This document shows, one piece after another, positions 37,332 to 45,539 of a stretch of 64,000 bases of DNA. The notes beneath the pieces were generated by a model that was not told the origin of the DNA, did not search any database, and was given only the letters and a program-made list of their open reading frames with translations. This stretch comes from JASHSH01 sp036490215 (GTDB taxonomy: Bacteria; Pseudomonadota; Alphaproteobacteria; Rhodospirillales; Magnetospirillaceae), in assembly GCA_036490215.1 (NCBI GenBank), contig DASXEH010000036.1, forward strand, positions 186,001 to 250,000. Direction: 5' to 3'. Position 1 is the stretch's first letter; each line of letters starts with the position of its first letter. The position numbers were made by a program, and so were the translations under genes.

Positions 37332-40300
37332 ATGGCGCGCCGTGTCAGCGAAGGCAGGCCGGAGCCCCTGGGCGTCACACTCGACGCGCAAGGCGTCAAT
37401 ATCGCGGTTTTCTCGGCACACGCGACCGCCATCGAATTCTGTCTATTCGATGCCCAGGGCGACAAGGAAATCGAACGCATCGCCCTGCCCGCCCGCAGCG
37501 GCGATATCTTCCATGGCCATATCGCCGATGTGCCGGCAGGCGCGCGCTACGGGCTGCGCGCCCAGGGCCCCTACGCCCCGCGCGCCGGCCATCGCTTCAA
37601 CCCCGCCAAGCTGCTGATCGACCCTTATGCCAATGCCATCGACAGGCCATTCAAGCTGCATCCGTCGATGCTTGGTTTCCGCGACAACAACCCCTATGAC
37701 GATTGGGCGCGTGACGAAACCGACAGCGCACCCTTCATGCCCAAATGCATCGTTACTGCGCCGACGAAGATCGCCACCAAGCGCCCGAAGATCGGTTGGG
37801 CCGAGTCGATCATCTACGAGCTTCACGTCCGCGGCTTCACCAAGACGAAGCCCGATGTACCTGAAGCGTTGCGCGGCACCTTCGCCGGCCTGGCCCAGCC
37901 GGGCGCACTCGGCCATCTCAAAGCGTTGGGTGTCACCGCGGTCGAGATCATGCCGGCCATGGCTTGGCTCGACGAACGTCATTTGCCCGCGCTCGGCCTG
38001 ACCAATTACTGGGGCTACAACGCGATTCCCTTCATGGCACCTGATCCACGTCTCGCGCCGGGGGGCTGGGACGAAGTCGCTAAGACAGTCGAAGCCCTGC
38101 ACAGCGCCGGAATCGAGGTGCTTCTCGATGTCGTGATCAACCACTCGGGCGAAAGCGACGAGTTCGGCGCCACGGTCTGTTATCGCGGTCTCGACAACGC
38201 GAGCTACTACCGCCTGATCCCCAATGATCCCGCGCGCTACATCAACGACATGGGCTGCGGCAATTGCCTGGCGCTCGACCGGCCGCCGCTGGTGCGCCTC
38301 AGCGTCGACGCATTGCGGGCCTGGGCCGAGCGGACGGGCATCGACGGATTGCGCTTCGATCTCGCCACCGCACTTGGCCGGCGGGATTGGGGTTATGAAC
38401 AGAACGCGCCGCTGTTCCAGGCCATCGCCGATGATCCGGTGCTGCGCGATCTCAAGCTGATCGCCGAACCCTGGGATATCGGGCCGGGCGGCTATCAGGT
38501 CGGCAACTTCCCGCCCGGCTGGGGACAGTGGAGCGATCGCTTCCGCGACGACGTCCGCCGCTTCTGGCGCGGCGATGGCTGGAAACGCGGCGATCTGGCC
38601 ACACGGGTCGCGGGCTCCTCCGACGTGCTGCCACCGCAATCTCAACCCTCGCGCAATATCAACTTCGTCACCGCCCATGACGGCTTCACCCTCGCCGATC
38701 TCGTCTCCTACGAGCACAAGCATAACGAAGCCAATGGCGAGCAGAACCGCGACGGTACCGGCGAGAACTGGTCATGGAACAACGGCGCCGAGGGCGAGAG
38801 CAACGACCCCGGCATCGTCGACCGCCGCCGCCGTGACCAGGCCAACCTGCTGGCCACGCTGCTCATGGCGCGCGGCACGCCGATGCTGTCGATGGGCGCC
38901 GAGTTCGGTCATTCGCAGGGCGGCAACAACAACGCCTATGCCCAGGACAATGAGAAGTCCTGGATCGACTGGTCGCGCATCGACGGCGACCTGCAATCGG
39001 TGGCCACGCAGCTCATTGCCCTGCGCAAAGCCCGCCCCGCGCTGCGCGCCGATCGCTGGCTGACCGGCAAACCTTTCGACGCCTCCGGCCTTCCCGATAT
39101 CGAATGGCGCGGCGCTCCCGGCCCGCTGATGACCGGCGATGATTGGAACGGCGATGCCGGCGACACGCTGGTTGCCGTTCTGTCCGCGTCCGACGGCGAC
39201 ACAGTCGATCGTGTTGCCGTGATCATCCATCGCGCCCATGCACCGGCCATGATCGTCATGCCGCATACGCGCGATCATCATCGCTGGCACACCGCGATCG
39301 ATACCGCGCATCCCGATGCGCCGCCCTCGCCTGACAGCAACGATGAATTGGTCATCGAAGCCCGCTCTGTCGTCATCGTGGTCGAAGATCGCGACAGCAC
39401 CGGCATGTGGAAGCCGCGGCTGGCGGATACGGCGACGCTCGATCGTCTGTCTTGGACAGCCGGCATCGCGCCGGAATGGTGGGACGAGGAAGGCGGCCGG
39501 CATATCGTCAGCGACGACACCAAACGCGCCCTGCTCACCGCGATGAACCTGCCCGCCGCCACGATGAGCCAGGCGCGAGAGAGCATCGCACTGCTCGAAC
39601 TCATGAACACACCGCCGTCGCCGAACACTGAACAGTGCTTCATGCCCGAATCCCTCCGCCATGGCGGGCGGCGCTTCGGCGTTTCGGCGCAGCTCTACGC
39701 ACTCCGCCGGCCGGGCGATCAGGGCATCGGCGACTTCACCACCCTCGCCAAGCTTGCCGAGAGCACGGCGCGGAATGGCGGCGGCATCGTCGGGATCAAC
39801 CCCGTCCATGCGCTCTTTCCCAATGATCGCGAGCGTGCGAGTCCCTACCACCCGTCCGACCGCCGCTTCCTCGATCCGATCTATCTCGATATTGCCGCGC
39901 TCGACGATCTGCCGGGTGAACGCGCGACCGATGCGGAGACGGCGGCCCTGGCCAAAGGCGAGATCGTCGATTACCGCCATGTCTGGGCGCTCAAGCGCCG
40001 CATTTTGGAATCGCGCTTCGCCGCATTCGAAACAGCGTCGACGGCCAGCGCCAGCTCGCCCCTCGTCGAGGCGTTCGCCAACTTCGTCGTCACCGGCGGG
40101 CAATCGCTTGGACGATTTTCCGCCCATGAGGCGATCGCCGAAACGCTGCAAGGCCAGACTTGGCCACACTGGCCGGCCGAGCTGCGCGACCCCGCAGGCC
40201 TCGCCGTAGCCGAGTTCGCGGCGGCCCATGCGTCGCGCGTGCGCTACCACATGTTCGAGCAATTCCTCTGCGACCGGCAGTTCGCAGCCGCCGCCACGCG

Positions 40301-41276
40301 CGCATGCGATGCCGGGCTCACCTTCGGCTTCTATCGCGACCTTGCCGTCGGTGCGGCACCCGATGGCGCCGAAGCCTGGTCGAATGCCGCCGATCTCGCC
40401 CATGGCGTCTCGGTCGGTGCGCCGCCCGATCGTTTTTCGGCCGACGGACAGATCTGGAATTTGCCACCGCCCAATCCCTGGGCCAGCCGCCGCAGCGAGT
40501 TCCGCGCCTTCCGCGAGTTGATCGCCGCCAATATGCGCCATGCCGGTGCGCTGCGGATCGACCATGTGATGGAACTGACGCGGCTGTTCTGGATTCCCGA
40601 TGGTGCTAAGGGCGCCGATGGCGCCTATGTCAGTTATCCGCTCGATGATCTCCTTCGCAATCTGGCGCGCGAAAGCCAGGCGCAAAACTGCATGGTGATC
40701 GGCGAAGATCTGGGCACGGTGCCGGACGGTTTGCGCGAGAAATTGTCTGCGGCCGATATCTTCAGCTATCGCGTGCTGTGGTTCGAACGTGACGGGGTCT
40801 CATTCAGATCGCCGTCCACCTACCCCGCCAAAGCCGTTGCCTGCGTCACCACCCACGATCTCCCGACTCTGGCGGGATGGTGGTTGGGCGGCGATATTGC
40901 TGAACGTGAGTCGCTCGGCCAAATCACCACTGAGGCCGCCATCCGGATGCGCATTCTGCGCCGCGAGGAAAAAGAGGTGCTGTCACGCGCGCTGCACGAC
41001 GCCAGATTGTTGCCGGCCTTGCCCGATCTCGACCGCCCGATGAACGAAGATTTTGCCGTCGCCGCCATCGCGTGGGTGGGGGAAGCACCGACCCATTTCG
41101 TGCTAGCACAGGCCGACGATCTGGCCGGCGAAACCATCGCCACCAATCTGCCCGGCACCGATCGTGAGCGTCCGAACTGGCGCCGCCGCCTGGCGCCCGA
41201 TCTCGACCACATCTTCACTGGCTCCCTCAGTCAACGCGTCTTCGAACGGTTGCGCACTATCCGCGGCGGTTCATGA
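37332..41276 (+). CDS. GlgX-MalQ fusion: glycogen debranching enzyme plus 4-alpha-glucanotransferase
   Basis: A 1314-aa bifunctional protein in one uninterrupted frame. Residues about 1-690 match GlgX/isoamylase: CBM48 region (GVNIAVFSAHATAIEFCLFD), DVVINHSGES, nucleophile in GLRFDLATALG near 342, acid/base in LIAEPWDIGPGG near 379, and FVTAHDGFTLADL near 446. Residues about 700-1314 match MalQ (GH77): GVSAQLYALRRPGDQGIGDF, SPYHPSDR, nucleophile Asp near 1077 in GALRIDHVMEL, acid/base in GEDLGTVPDGLRE near 1124, and TTHDLPTLAGWW near 1175. The two steps are consecutive in glycogen breakdown. It ends with a 4-bp overlap into a transporter gene. Confidence 0.93.
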   Translation: MARRVSEGRPEPLGVTLDAQGVNIAVFSAHATAIEFCLFDAQGDKEIERIALPARSGDIFHGHIADVPAGARYGLRAQGPYAPRAGHRFNPAKLLIDPYANAIDRPFKLHPSMLGFRDNNPYDDWARDETDSAPFMPKCIVTAPTKIATKRPKIGWAESIIYELHVRGFTKTKPDVPEALRGTFAGLAQPGALGHLKALGVTAVEIMPAMAWLDERHLPALGLTNYWGYNAIPFMAPDPRLAPGGWDEVAKTVEALHSAGIEVLLDVVINHSGESDEFGATVCYRGLDNASYYRLIPNDPARYINDMGCGNCLALDRPPLVRLSVDALRAWAERTGIDGLRFDLATALGRRDWGYEQNAPLFQAIADDPVLRDLKLIAEPWDIGPGGYQVGNFPPGWGQWSDRFRDDVRRFWRGDGWKRGDLATRVAGSSDVLPPQSQPSRNINFVTAHDGFTLADLVSYEHKHNEANGEQNRDGTGENWSWNNGAEGESNDPGIVDRRRRDQANLLATLLMARGTPMLSMGAEFGHSQGGNNNAYAQDNEKSWIDWSRIDGDLQSVATQLIALRKARPALRADRWLTGKPFDASGLPDIEWRGAPGPLMTGDDWNGDAGDTLVAVLSASDGDTVDRVAVIIHRAHAPAMIVMPHTRDHHRWHTAIDTAHPDAPPSPDSNDELVIEARSVVIVVEDRDSTGMWKPRLADTATLDRLSWTAGIAPEWWDEEGGRHIVSDDTKRALLTAMNLPAATMSQARESIALLELMNTPPSPNTEQCFMPESLRHGGRRFGVSAQLYALRRPGDQGIGDFTTLAKLAESTARNGGGIVGINPVHALFPNDRERASPYHPSDRRFLDPIYLDIAALDDLPGERATDAETAALAKGEIVDYRHVWALKRRILESRFAAFETASTASASSPLVEAFANFVVTGGQSLGRFSAHEAIAETLQGQTWPHWPAELRDPAGLAVAEFAAAHASRVRYHMFEQFLCDRQFAAAATRACDAGLTFGFYRDLAVGAAPDGAEAWSNAADLAHGVSVGAPPDRFSADGQIWNLPPPNPWASRRSEFRAFRELIAANMRHAGALRIDHVMELTRLFWIPDGAKGADGAYVSYPLDDLLRNLARESQAQNCMVIGEDLGTVPDGLREKLSAADIFSYRVLWFERDGVSFRSPSTYPAKAVACVTTHDLPTLAGWWLGGDIAERESLGQITTEAAIRMRILRREEKEVLSRALHDARLLPALPDLDRPMNEDFAVAAIAWVGEAPTHFVLAQADDLAGETIATNLPGTDRERPNWRRRLAPDLDHIFTGSLSQRVFERLRTIRGGS

Positions 41277-42190
41277 GCGAAACGGCCATCGCTTCCCCGG
41301 CCTCACAAAACAAATGGCGCCTCGATAACCCTCTGGTCGCCGCCGGTTGCGTGATGCTCGGGGTGATCGTCTTCGCATCCCAGGACACGCTCTCAAAAAT
41401 CCTGGTGGTCGACTATTCGCCACTGCAGATCGCCTGGGTGCGATACGGCATCAACACACTGGTGCTGGTTCCCTTTCTGATCCGCTCGCGCGGCGCCGGG
41501 CTGAAAACGAAAATGCCGTGGACGCAATTCGCCCGCAGCATGGGGGTCTTCTCGTCCGCCATCATTTTCATGCTCGGGCTGCGGTTTTTGCCCGTGGCGG
41601 ACGCGACCGCGATCAACTTCATCTCGCCGCTGCTGGTTACCGCTCTGTCGATCCCGATCCTCGGCGAGAAAGTCGGCATTCGCCGCTGGACCGCTGTGGT
41701 GATCGGCTTCATCGGCATGCTGATCATCGTTCAGCCGGGCAGTGCCGCATTCCAGGTCGCCGCATTCCTGCCGGCACTCTCAGCGACCTGCTGGGGAATC
41801 GCACTGGTGTTGACGCGAAAACTGAGCGCCGCCGCCGAATCGAGCCTGACCACCATCACCTATTCGACGATCCTGCCGGCGCTGATCCTGAGCGTGTTGC
41901 TGCCCTTCGTCTGGCGTCCGCTCACCGGACACGCGATCATCTGGATGACCGTCATCGGCTTCATCAGCGTGGCCGGGCAGTACCTGATGATCCTCGGCTT
42001 TAGCAAACGCCCGGCATCATCCCTCGCCCCGTTCAGCTACGCTCAGCTGATCTGGGCCACGATGTATGGCTATCTGGTCTTCGGCGCGATTCCCAGCCTG
42101 CTCACCTGGATCGGCGCGGCGGTGGTGGTGCTCAGCGGCCTCTACGTGCTGCGGCGCGAGCGCATCGTGAAGGCCGCCGCCGCAGCGTGA
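41273..42190 (+). CDS. EamA/DMT-family transporter at the end of the glycogen operon
   Basis: A 305-aa polytopic membrane protein with two EamA repeats and about ten helices (LGVIVFASQDTLSKILVVDY at the N-terminus, ATAINFISPLLVTALSIPIL in the first repeat). The start overlaps the stop of the glgX-malQ fusion by 4 bp, so it is probably expressed with the glycogen genes. Whether it moves a sugar or something unrelated is unknown. Confidence 0.85.
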   Translation: MSETAIASPASQNKWRLDNPLVAAGCVMLGVIVFASQDTLSKILVVDYSPLQIAWVRYGINTLVLVPFLIRSRGAGLKTKMPWTQFARSMGVFSSAIIFMLGLRFLPVADATAINFISPLLVTALSIPILGEKVGIRRWTAVVIGFIGMLIIVQPGSAAFQVAAFLPALSATCWGIALVLTRKLSAAAESSLTTITYSTILPALILSVLLPFVWRPLTGHAIIWMTVIGFISVAGQYLMILGFSKRPASSLAPFSYAQLIWATMYGYLVFGAIPSLLTWIGAAVVVLSGLYVLRRERIVKAAAAA

Positions 42191-42193
42191 CCG

Positions 42194-42949
42194 CTATCCC
42201 CGCCCAACAAACGGCATGTTGGTGGCCATCACCGTCATGAACAGCACGTTGGCGTCGAGCGGCAAACTATCCATGTAGAGAATGGCCTTGGCCACCGCAT
42301 CGACATCCATCGTTGATTCGACGGCGATGGTGCCATTGGCTTGCGGCATGCCGGTCTTCATCTTGGACGCCATCGGCGTATCGGCATTGCCGATGTCGAT
42401 CTGCCCGCAGGCGATATCGTATTTGCGGCAATCGAGCGCCGTGGAACGCGTGATGCCGGTGACGCCGTGCTTGGTCGAGGTATAGGCGATCGAATTCGGC
42501 CGCGGCGCATGGGCCGAGATCGATCCGTTGTTGATGATCCGACCACCGCGCGGCGACTGATTCTTCATAACCTTGATCGCCGCCTGGGTGCAGAGGAACA
42601 CACCGGTCAGATTGATATCGACTACCCTCTTCCAGTCCTCGAACTTCAGATCTTCGAGCGGCCCGGGCGGTGCGCCGACACCGGCATTGTTGAATAGCAG
42701 ATCGAGCCGGCCGAACTTCGCCTGAGCGGCCTTGAACAAGGCCTCGACCGAAGCCGGATCGCCGACATCGGCGGCCACGGCCAGGGTCTTGGCGGCATCC
42801 GCGCCCGACTCCTTGATGGTCTCGTCGAGCACATCCTTGCGTCGCCCTGCGAAGGTCACGGCATAGCCATTCTTCAGCAAAGCGATCGCCGCCGCCTTGC
42901 CGATTCCCGTTCCCGCGCCCGTGACCAACGCAACCTTGCTCGACGACAT
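42194..42949 (-). CDS. SDR-family oxidoreductase
   Basis: A 251-aa classical short-chain dehydrogenase. VTGAGTGIGKAAAIALLKNG is the cofactor loop. NNAGVGAPPG, NNGSISAHAP (catalytic Ser) and YTSTKHGVTG (Tyr/Lys) follow. Arg after the second strand (FAGRRKD) suggests NADP preference. The ATG at 42949 has GGAGAGG 4 nt upstream; the upstream open frame is not supported. It converges on the EamA gene with a 3-bp gap. The substrate is unknown. Confidence 0.88.
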   Translation of the reverse strand: MSSSKVALVTGAGTGIGKAAAIALLKNGYAVTFAGRRKDVLDETIKESGADAAKTLAVAADVGDPASVEALFKAAQAKFGRLDLLFNNAGVGAPPGPLEDLKFEDWKRVVDINLTGVFLCTQAAIKVMKNQSPRGGRIINNGSISAHAPRPNSIAYTSTKHGVTGITRSTALDCRKYDIACGQIDIGNADTPMASKMKTGMPQANGTIAVESTMDVDAVAKAILYMDSLPLDANVLFMTVMATNMPFVGRG

Positions 42950-43050
42950 GGACCTCTCCCGATACAACATTCTTGGCGTAAGCCGCGCGCCAGTATTGAA
43001 TGGACGCCGAAGGAACTCAACCCCGGCCGACGGGCGATGTCTTTGCGGCC

Positions 43051-43150
43051 CATGGTTCGAGGCTTTGCTGGCGCAAAGCACCTCACCATGAGGATTTTCA
43101 GTAAAACCTCATCCTGAGGAGGCCGTGCAACGGCCGGCTCGAAGGATGGG
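43051..43150. repeat. Dispersed palindromic repeat, family E copy 2 (inverted)
   Basis: CCTCACCATGAGG and CCTCATCCTGAGG cores with GTTCGAGG and GCTCGAAGGATGGG flanks; this is the reverse orientation of the copy at 1605-1706. It lies between divergent genes, just upstream of the M24-like gene. Confidence 0.7.
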
Positions 43151-43176
43151 CGGCACACGGTTCGAAGGGCCAGCAA

Positions 43177-44541
43177 ATGGCGATAACACTGCGCGAGATC
43201 GATATCCCGGACTTCGGCGTGCCTGAGGCAGTGCCGGCAATTCCGGTCACGACCTATGCGCGCCGCTGCGACGACGCCTATGCGCGGGGCGGTTGCGATT
43301 GGCTGGTGATCTATGCCGATCGCGAGCATCACGCCAATATGGCCTTCCTCTCCGGCTTCGAACCGCGCTTCGAAGAGGCGCTGCTCCTGCTCGGTCCTGC
43401 AAAGAAGCGCGTACTCGTCGTCGGCAATGAGGGCGAAGGCTATGTGCCGGTCGCCGACCTCCCGAATCTCGAAATCGCTCTCGCCCAATCCCTGAGCCTG
43501 ATGGGACAAGATCGCTCGTCGAGACCCAATCTCGCCGCCGTGTTGCGCGATGCGGGGCTGAAGACCGGGCAGACGATCGGCGTCGTCGGCTGGAAATATC
43601 TCGAACCGCGCGAGTGGGAAGGCGCCGCTCCGGGCTTCTATGTTCCCGACACGCTGACCGGCATTCTCGCCAAACTTGCCGGCAGCCGCGAAGCGCTGCG
43701 CGACGCGACGGTAGTGTTGATGCACCCGGCAACAGGACTGCGCGCCGTTGTGGATGCCGATCAAATCGCCGCCCACGAATGGGGTGCAGCACGATCCGCC
43801 ATGGCCGTGTGGCGCGTGCTGTCGGGCATGGCGGTGGGCGAAACTGAATTTCATGCTGCCGCACGGATGGATTACGCAGGCGAAGTGCTCACCTGCCACG
43901 TCATGTGCACCACAGGCGATCGCGTCGCGCCGGTGGTGGGCATGCGCAGCCCGACCGGGCGCAAGATCGCCAAAGGCGACGGCATCAATTCCGCCATCGG
44001 CTATTGGGGCGGCCTCTCCTGCCGCTCGGGCCTGGTCACCGACCGCGACGACGACTTTCTGATCGCCGCGAAATCCTATTTCGCCGGACTGCTGGCTTGG
44101 TATGAGACTGCCGATATCGGCATCGAAGGTGGAACGATCTTCGAGTCTGTCACCGGCGCGCTGGCCAAAGGCAAGTTGCGCTCGGCACTCAATCCCGGCC
44201 ACCTCACCGGCCATGACGAATGGGTGCACACCCCGATCCGACCGGGCTCGACCGAACGCATAGCCTCCGGCATGCCGTTTCAGGTGGACATTATTCCGAC
44301 ACCGCTGCCGGCCGGATGGGCGCTCAACTGCGAAGACGGCGTGGCCTTCGCCGACGCCGGATTGCGGGCTGAACTGAAAGCAAAGCACCCTGCCGTTGCG
44401 ACGCGTATCGAGACCCGCCGCACTTTCATGCGCGATCAGCTGGGCGTGGCAGTCCGCGATTCGATCCTGCCCCTATCGGCAATACCGCTCTGCCTGCCGC
44501 CCTTCTGGCTGGCGCCCAAACAACTCCTGGCAGTGCTTTAG
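43177..44541 (+). CDS. M24-fold (aminopeptidase P/creatinase-like) protein, probably not metal-dependent
   Basis: A 454-aa protein with a creatinase-type N-terminal domain (CDWLVIYADREHHANMAFLS) and a pita-bread C-terminal domain from about residue 210. The five M24 metal ligands look mostly lost. Where two Asp are expected, the region near 267-283 reads GDGINSAIGYWGGLSCRSG. His remains in NPGHLTGHDEW. The first Glu site reads GMPFQVDIIP. The last Glu remains in NCEDGVAFAD. Creatinase itself works without metal, so an amidinohydrolase-like activity is possible. It stands alone, followed by a family B repeat. Confidence 0.75.
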   Translation: MAITLREIDIPDFGVPEAVPAIPVTTYARRCDDAYARGGCDWLVIYADREHHANMAFLSGFEPRFEEALLLLGPAKKRVLVVGNEGEGYVPVADLPNLEIALAQSLSLMGQDRSSRPNLAAVLRDAGLKTGQTIGVVGWKYLEPREWEGAAPGFYVPDTLTGILAKLAGSREALRDATVVLMHPATGLRAVVDADQIAAHEWGAARSAMAVWRVLSGMAVGETEFHAAARMDYAGEVLTCHVMCTTGDRVAPVVGMRSPTGRKIAKGDGINSAIGYWGGLSCRSGLVTDRDDDFLIAAKSYFAGLLAWYETADIGIEGGTIFESVTGALAKGKLRSALNPGHLTGHDEWVHTPIRPGSTERIASGMPFQVDIIPTPLPAGWALNCEDGVAFADAGLRAELKAKHPAVATRIETRRTFMRDQLGVAVRDSILPLSAIPLCLPPFWLAPKQLLAVL

Positions 44542-44587
44542 AGATGAATTGTCATCGCGAGGAACTGAAGGTCCCGCACAGAACATT

Positions 44588-44663
44588 CGTCACTCCCGCG
44601 AAAGCGGGAATCCAGGGCCGTTTCCCGCGCGGCCCCTGGACTCCCGCTTTCGCGGGAGTGACG
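44588..44663. repeat. Dispersed palindromic repeat, family B copy 3
   Basis: CGTCACTCCCGCGAAAGCGG at the left and CTCCCGCTTTCGCGGGAGTG plus ACG at the right, around TCCAGGGCCGTTTCCCGCG. It lies between the M24-like gene and the first small NTF2-like gene. Confidence 0.85.
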
Positions 44664-44689
44664 GTTGAACCTACTAAGTCAGGAGCCTC

Positions 44690-45055
44690 ATGACTGACAA
44701 TCCAATCGAGATCGCCACCGCATTCGTCGATGCTTGGGCGCAGGCCTGGAACACCGGCGGTCCGGCCGAAGCGATTAAACTCTACACACCAGACGCGGTG
44801 TTGGTCGGCGCTGCCATGGGCGTAGGACAGCACGATATCGAGCGATTGATGAGCATCCTCTATAAGCAGGGTTGGACAACCGTGAAGATCAAGGTGGTCA
44901 ATGCGCGAGTCGTCGGCGGATTGGTTTTGGCCGCCTGCGACTTCACGGCAATCGGCTCGGGCGACAAGGCGGGCACCGAGCTTCAAGGCAATTCGAGCCA
45001 CGCCCTCACCCAGATCGGCGGCACCTGGCTCTCGACGATGCACTCGGCTGCATGA
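44690..45055 (+). CDS. Small NTF2-like protein (DUF4440/SnoaL type)
   Basis: A 121-aa protein with the NTF2-like pattern: an N-terminal helix (EIATAFVDAWAQAWNTGGP) followed by YTPDAVLVGAA and beta strands ending in ALTQIGGTWLSTMHSAA. Members of this fold are enzymes, binding proteins or immunity factors. The stop overlaps the next gene by 4 bp (ATGA), so the two NTF2-like proteins are likely made together, perhaps as a heteromer. Confidence 0.75.
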   Translation: MTDNPIEIATAFVDAWAQAWNTGGPAEAIKLYTPDAVLVGAAMGVGQHDIERLMSILYKQGWTTVKIKVVNARVVGGLVLAACDFTAIGSGDKAGTELQGNSSHALTQIGGTWLSTMHSAA

Positions 45056-45438
45056 GCAAGGAACGCCTCGCCGAAATCTACCGGGCTTACATCGCCTGCC
45101 TCAACGCGCAGGATTGGCCGAAGCTTGGACAGTTCGTCCATGACGAGGCCAGCCACAATGGCCGACGCTTCGGCGTTAGCGGCTATCGTCAAATGTTGAA
45201 AATGGACTTCGAGGACATCCCCGATCTTCAGTTCAACATCGACCTGCTGATCGTCGATCCGCCCATGATCGCCAGCCGACTCAAATTCGATTGCTCACCC
45301 AAGGGCATGTTCCTCGACCTTGCCGTCAACGGCAAACGCGTCGTCTTCACCGAAAACGTGTTCTACGAATTCCGCGACGGGAAGATCTGGCGCGTCTGGT
45401 CGGTGGTGGATAAGGCTGCGATCGAGGGGCAGTTGTAA
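45052..45438 (+). CDS. SnoaL-like ester cyclase family protein
   Basis: A 128-aa NTF2-fold protein: RLAEIYRAYIACLNAQDWPK at the N-terminus, VHDEASHNGRRFGVSGYRQM, and a closing NVFYEFRDGKIWRVWSVVDK. This matches SnoaL-type cyclases and ester cyclases, which commonly carry a His or Asp in the cavity. The ATG at 45052 overlaps the stop of the previous gene. The function is not identifiable. Confidence 0.75.
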   Translation: MSKERLAEIYRAYIACLNAQDWPKLGQFVHDEASHNGRRFGVSGYRQMLKMDFEDIPDLQFNIDLLIVDPPMIASRLKFDCSPKGMFLDLAVNGKRVVFTENVFYEFRDGKIWRVWSVVDKAAIEGQL

Positions 45439-45445
45439 CCCATTA

Positions 45446-45519
45446 CGTCATGTCCGGCTTCGTGCCGGGCATCCACGCCTTTAAAGTCCTGGATCACCGG
45501 GACAAGCCCGGTGATGACG
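45446..45519. repeat. Dispersed palindromic repeat, family D copy 2
   Basis: CGTCATGTCCGGCTTCGTGCCGGGCATCC-type left arm and CACCGGGACAAGCCCGGTGATGACG-type right arm; a relative of 25809-25889. It lies between convergent genes. Confidence 0.75.
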
Positions 45520-45539
45520 ATAGAAAAATTGAGCCGCCT

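Noticed and set aside
38772..40685. A 637-codon open frame on the minus strand
   Set aside because: It lies wholly antisense to the glgX-malQ fusion, has an Arg/Gly/His-rich composition typical of shadow frames in GC-rich DNA, and shows no family motif.
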